64,000 nucleotides of DNA from Plantibacter sp. PA-3-X8 (GTDB taxonomy: Bacteria > Actinomycetota > Actinomycetes > Actinomycetales > Microbacteriaceae). A program made the translations under genes and the position numbers. The notes beneath the pieces were generated by a model that had not been told where the DNA came from, did not search any database, and saw nothing but the letters and a program-made list of their open reading frames with translations. The stretch is taken from NCBI RefSeq assembly GCF_003856975.1, contig NZ_CP033107.1, positions 372,001 through 436,000 of the forward strand. Direction: 5' to 3'. Numbering within the stretch: the stretch's first letter is position 1; every line of letters begins with the position of its first letter. Of the stretch, positions 21,331 to 29,569 are shown in pieces.

Positions 21331-23127
21331 ATGTCATCCAGTTCCCCCGCCTCGACCGAGCCGTCGGGATCCGCCCCCGTCCTCAGTCACCGGCAGATCC
21401 TCTTCATCATCTTCGGCCTCATGGCCGGGATGTTCCTCTCCGCACTCGACCAGACCATCGTCGGCACCTCGATGCGCACGATCGCCGACGACCTCGACGG
21501 CATGGCCCTCCAGGCGTGGGTCACCACCGCGTACCTGATCACCTCGACCGTCTCGACGCCGATCTACGGCAAGCTGTCCGACATCTTCGGCCGCCGCCCG
21601 CTGTTCATCATCGCGATCTCGATCTTCCTCATCGGCTCGCTCCTCGCCGGCATGTCCGGTTCGATGTACGAGCTGGCGATCTTCCGCGCCATCCAGGGCC
21701 TCGGTGCCGGCGGCCTCATGGCCCTGCCGCTGACGATCATGGGCGACATGCTGGCTCCGCGCGAGCGCGCCAAGTACCAGGGGTACTTCCTCGCGGTGTT
21801 CGGCGTCTCGAGCGTCATCGGCCCGCTCATCGGCGGCCTGTTCGCCGGTGCCCCCGAGTTGCTGTTCATCACCGGTTGGCGCTGGGTGTTCCTCATCAAC
21901 CTGCCGATCGGCGTCATCGCACTCGCGATCGTCCTCCGCTTCCTGCACATCCCGCACCCCCGCCACAGCGTCCGCATCGACTGGTGGGGCGCCGCAACGG
22001 TCGTCCTCGCCGTCGTGCCGTTGCTGCTCGTCGCCGAGCAGGGCCGCATCTGGGGCTGGGCCTCGGCCGGGTCCATCGCCTGCTACGCCATCGGGGTCGC
22101 CGGCATCATCGGGTTCATCCTCGTCGAACGGGCCATGGGCGACGATGCGCTCATCCCGTTGAAGCTCTTCAAGAACTCGACCTTCCGGGTCGCCACCATC
22201 CTCGGCGTGCTCGTCGGGTTCGGCATGTTCGGCGCGATGATGACGGTGCCGCTGTTCCTGCAGCTCGTCGAAGGCGCGACGCCGACCGAGTCCGGTCTGC
22301 TGATGCTGCCGATGATCCTCGGCCTCATGATCTCGTCGATCGCGAGCGGTCAGATCATCGCGCGGACCGGCAAGTACAAGGCGTTCCCGATCGTCGGGAC
22401 CTTCCTGCTCCTGAGCGGCTTCTTCTACTTCAGCTTCGCGACGGCCGACAAGCCCGTCTGGTGGATGATGGGCGGCATGCTGCTCGTCGGCCTCGGACTC
22501 GGCCAGCTGATGCAGACGCTGACGATCGCCAGCCAGAACGCCGTCGAGGCACGCGACATCGGGGTGGCGACGAGCTCGTCGACCTTCTTCCGTCAGATCG
22601 GTGGAACGCTGGGCACGGCCGTGATCTTCTCCGTGCTCTACACGCGGATCCCGACGACCATCGCGGCGGCGTTCGCCGACCCGACGCTCAGCGAGCGGGT
22701 CCGGGCTGCGGCGCAGGACCCGGCCGTGCTGTCGGACCCGGCGAACGAGGGCATCCTCAAGGTGCTGCAGCGGGCGCAGGAGAACAGCGGCTCGGCCGGT
22801 TCCGCGCTCGACGGCGACACCTCGTTCCTCGTCGGTGCGAACCACGACCTGGCCGCGCCGTTCCTCACGGGGTTCGCGGATGCGACCGTGACCGTGTTCT
22901 GGGTGAGCTTCGCGGTGGTCGCCGTCGCGTTCGTGCTGAGCTGGTTCCTCAAGGCGCCGCCGCTGCGGGCGAAGTCCGCGCTGCAGGAGCGCACCGACGC
23001 CCAGGCTGCGGAGGACGCCGAGGACGAGTTGTCGCTCGCCGCCCAGCGTGCCGCCGAGCTGGCGGGGTCGCAGCTGTCACCCGACACGGCGAGCAACCGC
23101 GTCGTCGATCCGCCCGCCCGTCGCTGA
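21331..23127 (+). CDS. DHA2 family MFS drug transporter (EmrB/QacA type)
   Basis: Proton-coupled multidrug exporter of 598 residues with about 14 membrane helices. Diagnostic motifs are LDQTIVGTSMRTIADDL near helix 1 (family motif D1), GKLSDIFGRRPLF in loop 2-3 (motif A), and FRAIQGLGAGGLMALPLTIMGD with GVSSVIGPLIGG (motif C) in helices 4-5. The C-terminus after the last helix is a 60-residue charged Ala-rich tail. I choose ATG 21331 (MSSSSPAS); a GTG 42 bases upstream is less likely. It is monocistronic, with the palindrome just upstream the only hint of regulation. Confidence 0.93.
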   Translation: MSSSSPASTEPSGSAPVLSHRQILFIIFGLMAGMFLSALDQTIVGTSMRTIADDLDGMALQAWVTTAYLITSTVSTPIYGKLSDIFGRRPLFIIAISIFLIGSLLAGMSGSMYELAIFRAIQGLGAGGLMALPLTIMGDMLAPRERAKYQGYFLAVFGVSSVIGPLIGGLFAGAPELLFITGWRWVFLINLPIGVIALAIVLRFLHIPHPRHSVRIDWWGAATVVLAVVPLLLVAEQGRIWGWASAGSIACYAIGVAGIIGFILVERAMGDDALIPLKLFKNSTFRVATILGVLVGFGMFGAMMTVPLFLQLVEGATPTESGLLMLPMILGLMISSIASGQIIARTGKYKAFPIVGTFLLLSGFFYFSFATADKPVWWMMGGMLLVGLGLGQLMQTLTIASQNAVEARDIGVATSSSTFFRQIGGTLGTAVIFSVLYTRIPTTIAAAFADPTLSERVRAAAQDPAVLSDPANEGILKVLQRAQENSGSAGSALDGDTSFLVGANHDLAAPFLTGFADATVTVFWVSFAVVAVAFVLSWFLKAPPLRAKSALQERTDAQAAEDAEDELSLAAQRAAELAGSQLSPDTASNRVVDPPARR

Positions 23128-23145
23128 CCGTCGTTCGGCGGTTCG

Positions 23146-23345
23146 CCAGCGCACCGCGCTGACGTGAGCGCGGGGTGACCGCCGCCGGCGCACCGCGCTG
23201 ACGGGTCATCCGGGTGTCAGCGCGGTGCGCTGACGTGACCGCTGTCGAATCGGCGTCACCGCGACCCCAGCGCGTGAGCGCGCCCCTCCGGAGGGGCGCG
23301 CCCACGCCGCAGACCCGCGCTCGCATCAGCGCACCGCGCTGGCGC
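23146..23345. repeat. repeat family 1, cluster 2
   Basis: Between the efflux gene and the beta-glucosidase gene, CAGCGCACCGCGCTGACG and CAGCGCGGTGCGCTGACG arms alternate. An inner block, GCGCCCCTCCGGAGGGGCGC at about 23280-23299, is itself a near-perfect palindrome. The layout is the same as at 5.5 kb. Confidence 0.85.
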
Positions 23346-23373
23346 CACACCCCACCCACACATCAGACCGGCA

Positions 23374-23387
23374 TGAGAGCGCTCTCA
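23374..23387. promoter_or_regulatory. LacI-family operator TGAGAGCGCTCTCA
   Basis: A perfect 14-base palindrome 44 bases before the beta-glucosidase ATG, just upstream of a TAGCAT -10 candidate (23396-23401). It matches the TGGGAGCGCTCCCA type bound by CebR/CelR regulators of cello-oligosaccharide genes in actinobacteria. The LacI protein encoded downstream is the natural ligand. Confidence 0.8.
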
Positions 23388-23430
23388 GCAGGCGATAGCA
23401 TGGGCGTGCACCCAGCCACGAGGAGCTTCG

Positions 23431-24879
23431 ATGACGCACGCCCCCCAGCCCACCACCCGTCCGGCCCTGATCCTGCCGCCGTTCCTCTGGGGTTCCGCCA
23501 CCGCGGCCGCCCAGGTCGAGGGAGCAGCGCACAAGGACGGCAAGGAGGACTCCATCTGGGACGCCTTCGCCCGGGTGCCCGGCGCGATCGCCAACGGTGA
23601 CGACCTCGAGGTCGCCGTCGACCACTACCACCGCACCGCCGGCGACGTCGCGATCATGTCCGAGCTGGGCCTCGACGCCTACCGCTTCTCCACGAGCTGG
23701 GCGCGCATCAAGCCGGGCGACCGCGACGTCAACCCCGCCGGCCTCGACTTCTACAGCCGTCTCGTCGACCAGCTCCTCGACGCCGGCATCCTCCCCTGGC
23801 TCACCCTGTACCACTGGGACCTCCCGCAGGCGCTCGAGGAGCAGGGAGGCTGGACGAACCGCGACACCGCCCTGCGCTTCGTCGACTACGCCGAGGCCAC
23901 CTACGAGGCGCTCGGCGACCGCGTCCAGCACTGGACGACCTTCAACGAACCGTTCTGCTCCTCCCTGCTCGGCTACGCCGTCGGCGTGCACGCACCCGGC
24001 CGCCGCGACGAGGCCGCCGCGCTCGCCGCCATCCACCACCAGCACCTCGCCCACGGCCTCGCCACCACGCGCCTCCGCGAGCTCGGTGCCGAGCAGATCG
24101 GCATCACCCTCAACCTCACTAATGCGATCCCGGCGGACCCCACCGACCCGGCCGACGTCGACGCCGCCCGCCGCGTCGACGGGATCATGAACCGCATCTT
24201 CCTCGAACCGATCGTCCTCGGCGCGTACCCGGCCGACGTCGCCCACGACCTCGAGGGCCTCGGCCTCGACACGCTCGTCCACGACGGCGACCTCGAGACC
24301 ATCTCCGCCCCGATCGACTTCCTCGGCGTCAACCACTACCACGACGACCTCGTGTCGGGTCACCCCGACGACTCCGGCGCCGACGGCGGCCACTCCGGCG
24401 CGACCGAGCGCGAGGCCGGTTCGCCGTGGCTCGCCTCGCCCGACATCTCCTTCCCGAGCCGTGGACTCCCACGCACCGCGATGGACTGGGAGGTGCACCC
24501 CGCCGGCCTCCGCACCCTGCTCGTCCGGCTCGGCCGCGAGTACCCGACGCTGCCGCCGCTGTACGTCACCGAGAACGGCGCGGCCTACGACGACGTCGTC
24601 GCGGAGGACGGCCGCATCCACGACGTCGACCGCGACGCCTTCATCCAGGACCACATCGACCAGGTGGAACTCGCGATCGCCGACGGCGCCGACGTGCGCG
24701 GCTACTTCGTCTGGTCACTGCTCGACAACTTCGAGTGGGCATACGGCTACGACAAGCGGTTCGGGATCGTGCGGGTCGACTACGACACGCAGGAGCGCAC
24801 GATCAAGGACAGCGGACTCGCGTACGCGCGCCGCATCGCCGCCTCGCGTGTGGTGCCCGCCGTGGCGGAGCTTCCCTGA
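23431..24879 (+). CDS. glycoside hydrolase family 1 beta-glucosidase
   Basis: Cytoplasmic retaining beta-glycosidase of 482 residues; no signal peptide. The acid/base glutamate is in HWTTFNEPFCSS near residue 173 and the nucleophile in YVTENGAAYDD near 380. The N-terminal FLWGSATAAAQVEG and C-terminal GYFVWSLLDNFEWAYGYDKRFG sugar-binding blocks are complete. It probably splits cellobiose or related beta-glucosides taken up by a transporter encoded elsewhere. ATG 23431 follows GAGGAG at about 6 bases. A LacI operator lies upstream and its likely regulator is the next gene. Confidence 0.96.
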   Translation: MTHAPQPTTRPALILPPFLWGSATAAAQVEGAAHKDGKEDSIWDAFARVPGAIANGDDLEVAVDHYHRTAGDVAIMSELGLDAYRFSTSWARIKPGDRDVNPAGLDFYSRLVDQLLDAGILPWLTLYHWDLPQALEEQGGWTNRDTALRFVDYAEATYEALGDRVQHWTTFNEPFCSSLLGYAVGVHAPGRRDEAAALAAIHHQHLAHGLATTRLRELGAEQIGITLNLTNAIPADPTDPADVDAARRVDGIMNRIFLEPIVLGAYPADVAHDLEGLGLDTLVHDGDLETISAPIDFLGVNHYHDDLVSGHPDDSGADGGHSGATEREAGSPWLASPDISFPSRGLPRTAMDWEVHPAGLRTLLVRLGREYPTLPPLYVTENGAAYDDVVAEDGRIHDVDRDAFIQDHIDQVELAIADGADVRGYFVWSLLDNFEWAYGYDKRFGIVRVDYDTQERTIKDSGLAYARRIAASRVVPAVAELP

Positions 24880-24891
24880 CGCAGGAACACT

Positions 24892-24925
24892 CCGGCGTGT
24901 CGATCGAGGGGCCGCGACACGCCGG
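24892..24925 (+). terminator. hairpin after the beta-glucosidase gene
   Basis: CCGGCGTGTCG (24892-24902) and CGACACGCCGG (24915-24925) form a perfect 11-bp stem with a 12-base loop, in the gap before the LacI gene. It should terminate or attenuate read-through. Confidence 0.75.
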
Positions 24926-25014
24926 TCACCTCCTGAGGAGCGGCACCGGCCACGGACGTCCAGACGCCCGGCGATACACTGCACTCGGCACGCTCACCCG
25001 CTCGGAAGGGGACG

Positions 25015-26028
25015 ATGATGCAGTCCGGTCAAGGAGCCCCCACGCTCGAGATGGTGGCGGCACGCGCAGGCGTCTCCCGCGCGACCGTGTCGCGCGTCGT
25101 CAACGGCTCGCCGAAGGTCACGGCCGAGGTCGTCGCGGTCGTGAACGAGGCGATCGCCGCGCTCGACTACGTCCCGAACCGCGCCGCTCGGTCGCTGGCC
25201 TCCCGCCGGACCCAGGTCATCGCGCTCGTCGTCCCGGAGTCGACCGCCCGGGTGTTCTCGGACCCCTTCTTCGCGTCGGTCGTGCAGGGCGTCGCGCTCG
25301 AACTGGCGGAGACCGACTACACGCTCAACCTCCTCATCGCGAGTGAGGCGAACTCCGAGAAGACCCGCCGCTACCTGCTCGGCGGCAACGTCGACGGCGC
25401 GCTCGTCGTGTCACACCACAGCGGTGACCACTCGTACACCCGACTCGGCCAGGAGCTCCCGATCGTGTTCGGCGGTCGCCCGATGGGTGCCGACGTCGTC
25501 GACAGCACCTACGTCGACGTCGACAACGTCGAGGGCGCGAGGACCGCTGCCCGTCACCTCATCGAGGCCGGCAGGACGCGGATCGCGATGATCGCGGGCC
25601 GGCAGGACATGCCGGGTGGGGTCGACCGACTCGCCGGGTGGCGTGCGGAGCTCGAGCTCGCGGGTCTTCCACACGACCTCGTCGAGGTGGGCGACTTCTC
25701 CCCGGCCGACGGCGCTGCCGCGATGCGGCGTCTCCTCGCCCGGGGCGTGCCCATCGACGGGCTCTTCGCCGCGAACGACCAGATGGCCGCCGGCGCCTAC
25801 TCCGTCATCCGCGAGGCCGGCCTGACGATCCCCGGCGACATCGCCGTCGTGGGCTACGACGACGACCGCTACGGTGAGACCGCCGCACCGCCGCTCACGA
25901 CGATCGCGCAGTCGCCCGTCGACCTCGGCGCCGAGATGGCGAGGGTGCTGGTCCGTCGCCTCGCGGGCGAGCCGGTCGAGCGCGTCACGATGATGCCGAC
26001 CCGCCTCGTTCCGCGCGCCTCCGTCTGA
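25015..26028 (+). CDS. LacI family regulator (BglR/CebR-like)
   Basis: Repressor of 337 residues: a helix-turn-helix and hinge at about 9-60 (TLEMVAARAGVSRATVSRVVNGSPKVTAEV ... LDYVPNRAARSLASRR) and a periplasmic-binding-protein-like sensor domain ending in the DDDRYGETAAPPLTTIAQ block of sugar-responsive members. GGAAGGGG precedes two consecutive ATG codons (25015 and 25018); either may be used. A TACACT -10 candidate lies at 24975-24980, so it has its own promoter after the upstream hairpin. It most likely binds the TGAGAGCGCTCTCA site in front of the beta-glucosidase gene and responds to a beta-glucoside. Confidence 0.93.
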   Translation: MMQSGQGAPTLEMVAARAGVSRATVSRVVNGSPKVTAEVVAVVNEAIAALDYVPNRAARSLASRRTQVIALVVPESTARVFSDPFFASVVQGVALELAETDYTLNLLIASEANSEKTRRYLLGGNVDGALVVSHHSGDHSYTRLGQELPIVFGGRPMGADVVDSTYVDVDNVEGARTAARHLIEAGRTRIAMIAGRQDMPGGVDRLAGWRAELELAGLPHDLVEVGDFSPADGAAAMRRLLARGVPIDGLFAANDQMAAGAYSVIREAGLTIPGDIAVVGYDDDRYGETAAPPLTTIAQSPVDLGAEMARVLVRRLAGEPVERVTMMPTRLVPRASV

Positions 26029-26039
26029 CCCTCCCCGCC

Positions 26040-26108
26040 AGCCCGCGAACTGTCACCAGACGACAGTCCCGGGCGCAGCGACTGTGCTGAACTGACAGTT
26101 CGCGGGCT
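26040..26108. repeat. repeat family 2, copy 1 (AGCCCGCGAACTGTCA ... TGACAGTTCGCGGGCT)
   Basis: A 69-bp element with perfect 16-bp inverted ends between the convergent LacI and methyltransferase genes. Its last two bases, together with the next one, form the methyltransferase stop (CTA on the plus strand). The other three copies are 69-70 bp with the same ends but different centres. Confidence 0.92.
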
Positions 26109-26973
26109 AGGAGAGGCGGGCGCGGATGATCTCGAGCGCCTGCGGGTTCTCGTCGACGAGGACGTACCGACGACCGAGCGCCTTCGCGACCGCCCCCGTC
26201 GTGCCGCTGCCGGCGAAGAAGTCGAGCACCCAGTCGCCCTCGCGGGAGGACGCCTGCACGATACGACGTAGGATTCCCTCCGGCTTCTGGGTCGGGTACC
26301 CGGTCTTCTCGCGACCGGTCGGCGACACGATCGTGTGCCACCAGACGTCGGTGGGCAGCTTGCCGCGCGCCGCCTTCTCCGCAGTGACGAGCCCGGGCGC
26401 CATGTAGGGCTCGCGATCGACGGTCGCGTTGTCGAAGTGGTACCCCTTCGGGTCCTTCACGTAGACGAGGATCGTGTCGTGCTTCGTCGGCCAGCGGCTC
26501 TGAGCCTTCGCGCCGTAGTCGTAGGCCCAGATGATCTCGTTGAGGAAGCACTCCCGGCCGAAGAGGGCGTCGAGGAGCACCTTCGCGTAGTGCGCCTCGC
26601 GGTAGTCGAGGTGGAGGTAGAGGGTGCCGTCGGCGGCCAGGACGCGCCAGGCCTCGACGAGTCGCGGCTCGAGGAAGCCCCAGTAGTCGTCGAAGGCGTC
26701 GTCGAAGCGTCGGAGGTCGCCGCGGATGCGCTCGTACGCCTGCCCTTTGAAGCCGGCGAAACGGTTCACACCGGTCTCAGCGGTGCGCACCGAGGTCGAG
26801 GAGTGGCGACGCTGCACCCGCCCGGTGTTGAACGGCGGGTCGAGGTAGATGAGCGTGAACGACTCATCGGGCAGCTGCGCCACGACGTCGAGATTGTCGC
26901 CCTCGAGGACGAGGTCGGGGCCGTCCGGGGTCCATCGCAGCGGCACTTCATCGGCTGCTGCGGCGAGGGACAT
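26107..26973 (-). CDS. orphan DNA methyltransferase (N6-adenine or N4-cytosine, beta-type order)
   Basis: S-adenosylmethionine-dependent DNA amino-methyltransferase of 288 residues. The catalytic motif DPPFNTG is at 45-51 and the SAM-binding motif DFFAGSGTTG at about 251-260; catalytic before SAM motif is the beta-class order. YPTQKPEGILRRIV precedes motif I, as in many such enzymes. I start at ATG 26973 (MSLAAAAD); the frame runs 90 bases further but without similarity. No restriction endonuclease or specificity gene is near, so it is a solitary methylase, possibly regulatory or host-protective. The recognition sequence cannot be predicted. Confidence 0.93.
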   Translation of the reverse strand: MSLAAAADEVPLRWTPDGPDLVLEGDNLDVVAQLPDESFTLIYLDPPFNTGRVQRRHSSTSVRTAETGVNRFAGFKGQAYERIRGDLRRFDDAFDDYWGFLEPRLVEAWRVLAADGTLYLHLDYREAHYAKVLLDALFGRECFLNEIIWAYDYGAKAQSRWPTKHDTILVYVKDPKGYHFDNATVDREPYMAPGLVTAEKAARGKLPTDVWWHTIVSPTGREKTGYPTQKPEGILRRIVQASSREGDWVLDFFAGSGTTGAVAKALGRRYVLVDENPQALEIIRARLS

Positions 26974-27043
26974 GTGCCTATTCTGGCAGCCAGCAGCCCG
27001 CACACCCGGGAAGGAACGATCGGCCCCGCGCGTTGTACCGCGT

Positions 27044-27337
27044 ATGACCACGGAGTTCGCCAACGAGACCGATGCCCAGCGCTACACCATGCACGTCGAC
27101 GGCCAGCTGGTGAGCGTCGTCGACTACCGGATCTCGGGCGACTCGATCTCGTTCCCCCGCACCTTCACCACGCCGCCCTTCCGCGGCAAGGGGTACGCGG
27201 GCGAACTCGTCGCCTACGCGGTCGACGACGTCGAGCAGCACAGCGACCGTCGGATCGTCCCGATGTGCTGGTACGTGGGCGAGTGGTTCGACGCGCACCC
27301 CGAGCGTCAGGACCTCCTCACCCGCTCAGCCGGCTAG
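27044..27337 (+). CDS. small GCN5-related N-acetyltransferase (YidJ/PF14542 type)
   Basis: A 97-residue protein of the minimal GNAT group. The core (GQLVSVVDYRISGDSISFPRTFTTPPFRGKGYAGELVAYAVDDVEQ) contains the acetyl-CoA phosphate-binding RGKGYAGEL. The fold ends with IVPMCWYVGEWFDAHPE, also typical of the group. Members are thought to acetylate small molecules or proteins; no substrate is known here. ATG 27044 has no clear Shine-Dalgarno. It is divergent from the methyltransferase gene. Confidence 0.88.
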   Translation: MTTEFANETDAQRYTMHVDGQLVSVVDYRISGDSISFPRTFTTPPFRGKGYAGELVAYAVDDVEQHSDRRIVPMCWYVGEWFDAHPERQDLLTRSAG

Positions 27338-27397
27338 CCACCAGCGCGTCACCCACCGGCCACCTGACGGTTACGCGCGGGGACTAGCGTCCCGACC

Positions 27398-28318
27398 ATG
27401 CAGCAGCTCGTCTCGCACTACGCCCCGCCGCCCGCACTCGACCAGGTCGACGGCTACCAGGTGGTCGACGTCGACGACGACGACCCCATCCTGCTCGACG
27501 CCTCCGGCAGCCACATCGACACGTGGCGCGAGGGCTACCCGTACGCCGAGCGCATGTCGCGAGAGCAGTACGAGAGCGACAAGCGACTGCTCCAGATCGA
27601 GCTGCTGAAGCTGCAGAACTGGATCAAGGCGAACGACCGTCGGCTGGTCGTCGTGTTCGAGGGACGCGACGCGGCCGGCAAGGGCGGCACGATCAAGCGC
27701 TTCACGGAGCACCTCAACCCGCGCGGCGCCCGCGTCGTCGCGCTGGAGAAGCCCACCACCCGCGAGTCCACGCAGTGGTACTTCCAGCGCTATGTCCAGC
27801 ACCTGCCGGCCGCCGGCGAGATCGTGCTGTTCGACCGGTCCTGGTACAACCGCGCGGGCGTCGAACGCGTGATGGGGTTCTGCACCCCGGCGCAGTACGA
27901 CGAGTTCATGCGCCAGGCCCCGCTGTTCGAGCAGATGCTCGTCGGTGACGGCGTCGACCTCGTGAAGTTCTGGTTCTCCGTCTCCGCCGACGAGCAGCGC
28001 ACGCGCTTCGCGATCCGCCAGGTCGACCCGGTGCGACAGTGGAAGCTCTCCCCGATGGACCTGGCCTCACTCGACAAGTGGGGCGACTACACCCGCGCGA
28101 AGGAGGCGATGCTCGAGGCGACGGACACGGCCGACGCCCCGTGGACGATCGTCAAGAGCAACGACAAGAAGCGCGCCAGGGTCGAGGCGATGCGGCATGT
28201 GCTGCACCGCTTCGACTACGACAACAAGGACCACGAGGTCGTCGGCACGCCCGACACCAACATCGTCGGGCCAGCGGCCTCGGTCTACGAACGCGGCGAG
28301 CGCAACCTCGGCGACTGA
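27398..28318 (+). CDS. ppk2: polyphosphate kinase 2
   Basis: PPK2-family kinase of 306 residues that transfers phosphate between polyphosphate and nucleoside mono- or diphosphates. The Walker A is GRDAAGKGG at 89-97, the lid region is HLNPRGARVVALEKPTTRES, and the Walker B is FDRSWYNRAGVERVMGF near 143. KSNDKKRARVEAMRHVL near the end completes the family pattern. It is a single-domain form; whether it acts on ADP/GDP or AMP cannot be fixed by eye. ATG 27398 is preceded by TAGCGT at 7 bases and no Shine-Dalgarno, so it is probably leaderless. Confidence 0.95.
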   Translation: MQQLVSHYAPPPALDQVDGYQVVDVDDDDPILLDASGSHIDTWREGYPYAERMSREQYESDKRLLQIELLKLQNWIKANDRRLVVVFEGRDAAGKGGTIKRFTEHLNPRGARVVALEKPTTRESTQWYFQRYVQHLPAAGEIVLFDRSWYNRAGVERVMGFCTPAQYDEFMRQAPLFEQMLVGDGVDLVKFWFSVSADEQRTRFAIRQVDPVRQWKLSPMDLASLDKWGDYTRAKEAMLEATDTADAPWTIVKSNDKKRARVEAMRHVLHRFDYDNKDHEVVGTPDTNIVGPAASVYERGERNLGD

Positions 28319-28359
28319 ACCGGGGACGCCGGGCCGCAGCGCCCGCTATCCTCTGGATC

Positions 28360-28860
28360 ATGCAGCCGAAACCGTCACCGTTGCGACGCCTCACCTCGTC
28401 GAGCGCGATCTACGGCACCGTCGTCTACGCCGGCCTCGTCGGCGCGTCGAGCGTGTACGAGGAGGACGACGTCGAGCAGGTGCTCATCACGAGTGCGCTG
28501 ACCCTCATCGTGTTCTGGCTCGCGCACGTCTACTCGGCCGCCCTCGCGCACCACGGTGACGACCGACACGAGGCGTTGGTGACGCTCGGCGCGTCGATCA
28601 GGCACGGGTTCCAGGAGTCGTCCGGGATGCTCCTGTCCGCGGTCCTCCCGACGATCCCGCTCGTGTTCGGCGTCGCCGGCGTGCTCAGCCATGAGCACGC
28701 CGTGATCCTGGCGTTGCAGGTGTCGACGCTGATGCTCTTCGTACTCGGGTGCGCGGCGTTCGTCGTGCGCGGGTCACGCTGGTGGTGGTGTCTCCTCGGC
28801 GGCGTCGCGACGGCCCTGTTCGGGATCGTGATCATCCTGCTCGAGGCCGGCACCCACTAG
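28360..28860 (+). CDS. integral membrane protein of unknown function
   Basis: A 166-residue protein with four predicted helices (about residues 17-34, 42-64, 88-110 and 118-160, the last probably two segments). It contains conserved-looking polar residues in a membrane context (VYEEDDVEQVL, WLAHVYSAALAHHGDDRHE). I do not recognise a named family. ATG 28360 follows TATCCT by 7 bases, suggesting a leaderless transcript separate from ppk2, 41 bases upstream. Confidence 0.75.
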   Translation: MQPKPSPLRRLTSSSAIYGTVVYAGLVGASSVYEEDDVEQVLITSALTLIVFWLAHVYSAALAHHGDDRHEALVTLGASIRHGFQESSGMLLSAVLPTIPLVFGVAGVLSHEHAVILALQVSTLMLFVLGCAAFVVRGSRWWWCLLGGVATALFGIVIILLEAGTH

Positions 28861-28863
28861 TTC

Positions 28864-28921
28864 GGCCCGCGACGGGTCCCGAATGGCCGATGTCGGGCGT
28901 CCGGGACCCGCCGTTCGGGCC
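28864..28921. terminator. bidirectional hairpin between convergent genes
   Basis: GGCCCG ... GGGTCCCG on the left pairs with CGGGACCC ... CGGGCC on the right, with a mismatched bulge. The element fills the gap between the membrane-protein stop and the HEAT-protein stop. Its build resembles the repeat families, but I see no second copy in the window. Confidence 0.65.
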
Positions 28922-28932
28922 CCTTCGCGAGC

Positions 28933-29478
28933 TCAGCGGCGGGCGGCGAGCGCTTTCGCGGACTGCTGCGCGGCGCGACGGACCTCGCGGTCGGGGTCGC
29001 GGAGGAGCGCCTCGAGGAGCGGCTTGGCGTCCTCACCACCGACGACGGCGAGCGCCCGGGCTCCGGCAGCGCGCACACGGGCGTGGTCGTCGCTCAGCAG
29101 TGGTGCGATCGCGGCGACGTCGCCGACGCGGCGTTCGGCGCAGACGCGTGCGGCCATCTCGCGGACGCGCCAGGCCTGGTTGCCGAGTGCTCCGATGACG
29201 GGCGCGGTCGCCGAGTCGTCCCACACGTGCAGCAGGGCGCGGGTGCCCCAGAGCTCGGGCCAGTACAGCGCGGGCGCTCCGCCGAGGATGCCCTCGGCGT
29301 GGTGTCCGCCGACGACGCGGAGGAAGTCCTCACCCTCGTAGCGACCGGCGAGGAGGGACACGCAGCGTTCGACGACCCGGATCTCGCTCTCGGCGGCCAC
29401 CGCGTCGGCGAGCCGCTGCTCGAGGGACGCCTGCGTGGCGGGGGTCGACGGGTCGGGTGTCTCGTTCTGCGCTGTCAT
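28933..29478 (-). CDS. HEAT-repeat protein
   Basis: A 181-residue helical-repeat protein. Repeats are visible from about residue 92: VIGALGNQAWRVREMAARVCAERR, IAPLLSDDHARVRAAGARALAVVG and LLEALLRDPDREVRRAAQQSAKAL. HEAT folds mediate protein-protein contact; the partner is unknown. The start ATG 29478 has a run of ten G residues as its only ribosome-binding sequence, three bases upstream, which could vary in length by slippage. A family 2 repeat follows immediately upstream. Confidence 0.88.
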   Translation of the reverse strand: MTAQNETPDPSTPATQASLEQRLADAVAAESEIRVVERCVSLLAGRYEGEDFLRVVGGHHAEGILGGAPALYWPELWGTRALLHVWDDSATAPVIGALGNQAWRVREMAARVCAERRVGDVAAIAPLLSDDHARVRAAGARALAVVGGEDAKPLLEALLRDPDREVRRAAQQSAKALAARR

Positions 29479-29481
29479 CGT

Positions 29482-29491
29482 CCCCCCCCCC
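29482..29491 (-). promoter_or_regulatory. G10 tract acting as ribosome binding site
   Basis: Ten consecutive C on the plus strand (G on the coding strand) lie 3 bases before the HEAT-protein ATG. Poly-G can pair with the anti-Shine-Dalgarno, and its length would set spacing and strength. Confidence 0.6.
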
Positions 29492-29492
29492 T

Positions 29493-29561
29493 AGCCCGCG
29501 AGCTGTCACCAACGGTGGGTGATGCAGGCCCACCCCCGCCACTGGTGACAGTTCGCGGGCT
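29493..29561. repeat. repeat family 2, copy 2
   Basis: A 69-bp element with left arm AGCCCGCGAGCTGTCACCA and right arm TGGTGACAGTTCGCGGGCT, one mismatch. It sits 9 bases beyond the lipoate-ligase stop and abuts the G10 tract. Confidence 0.92.
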
Positions 29562-29569
29562 GCGGCAGG

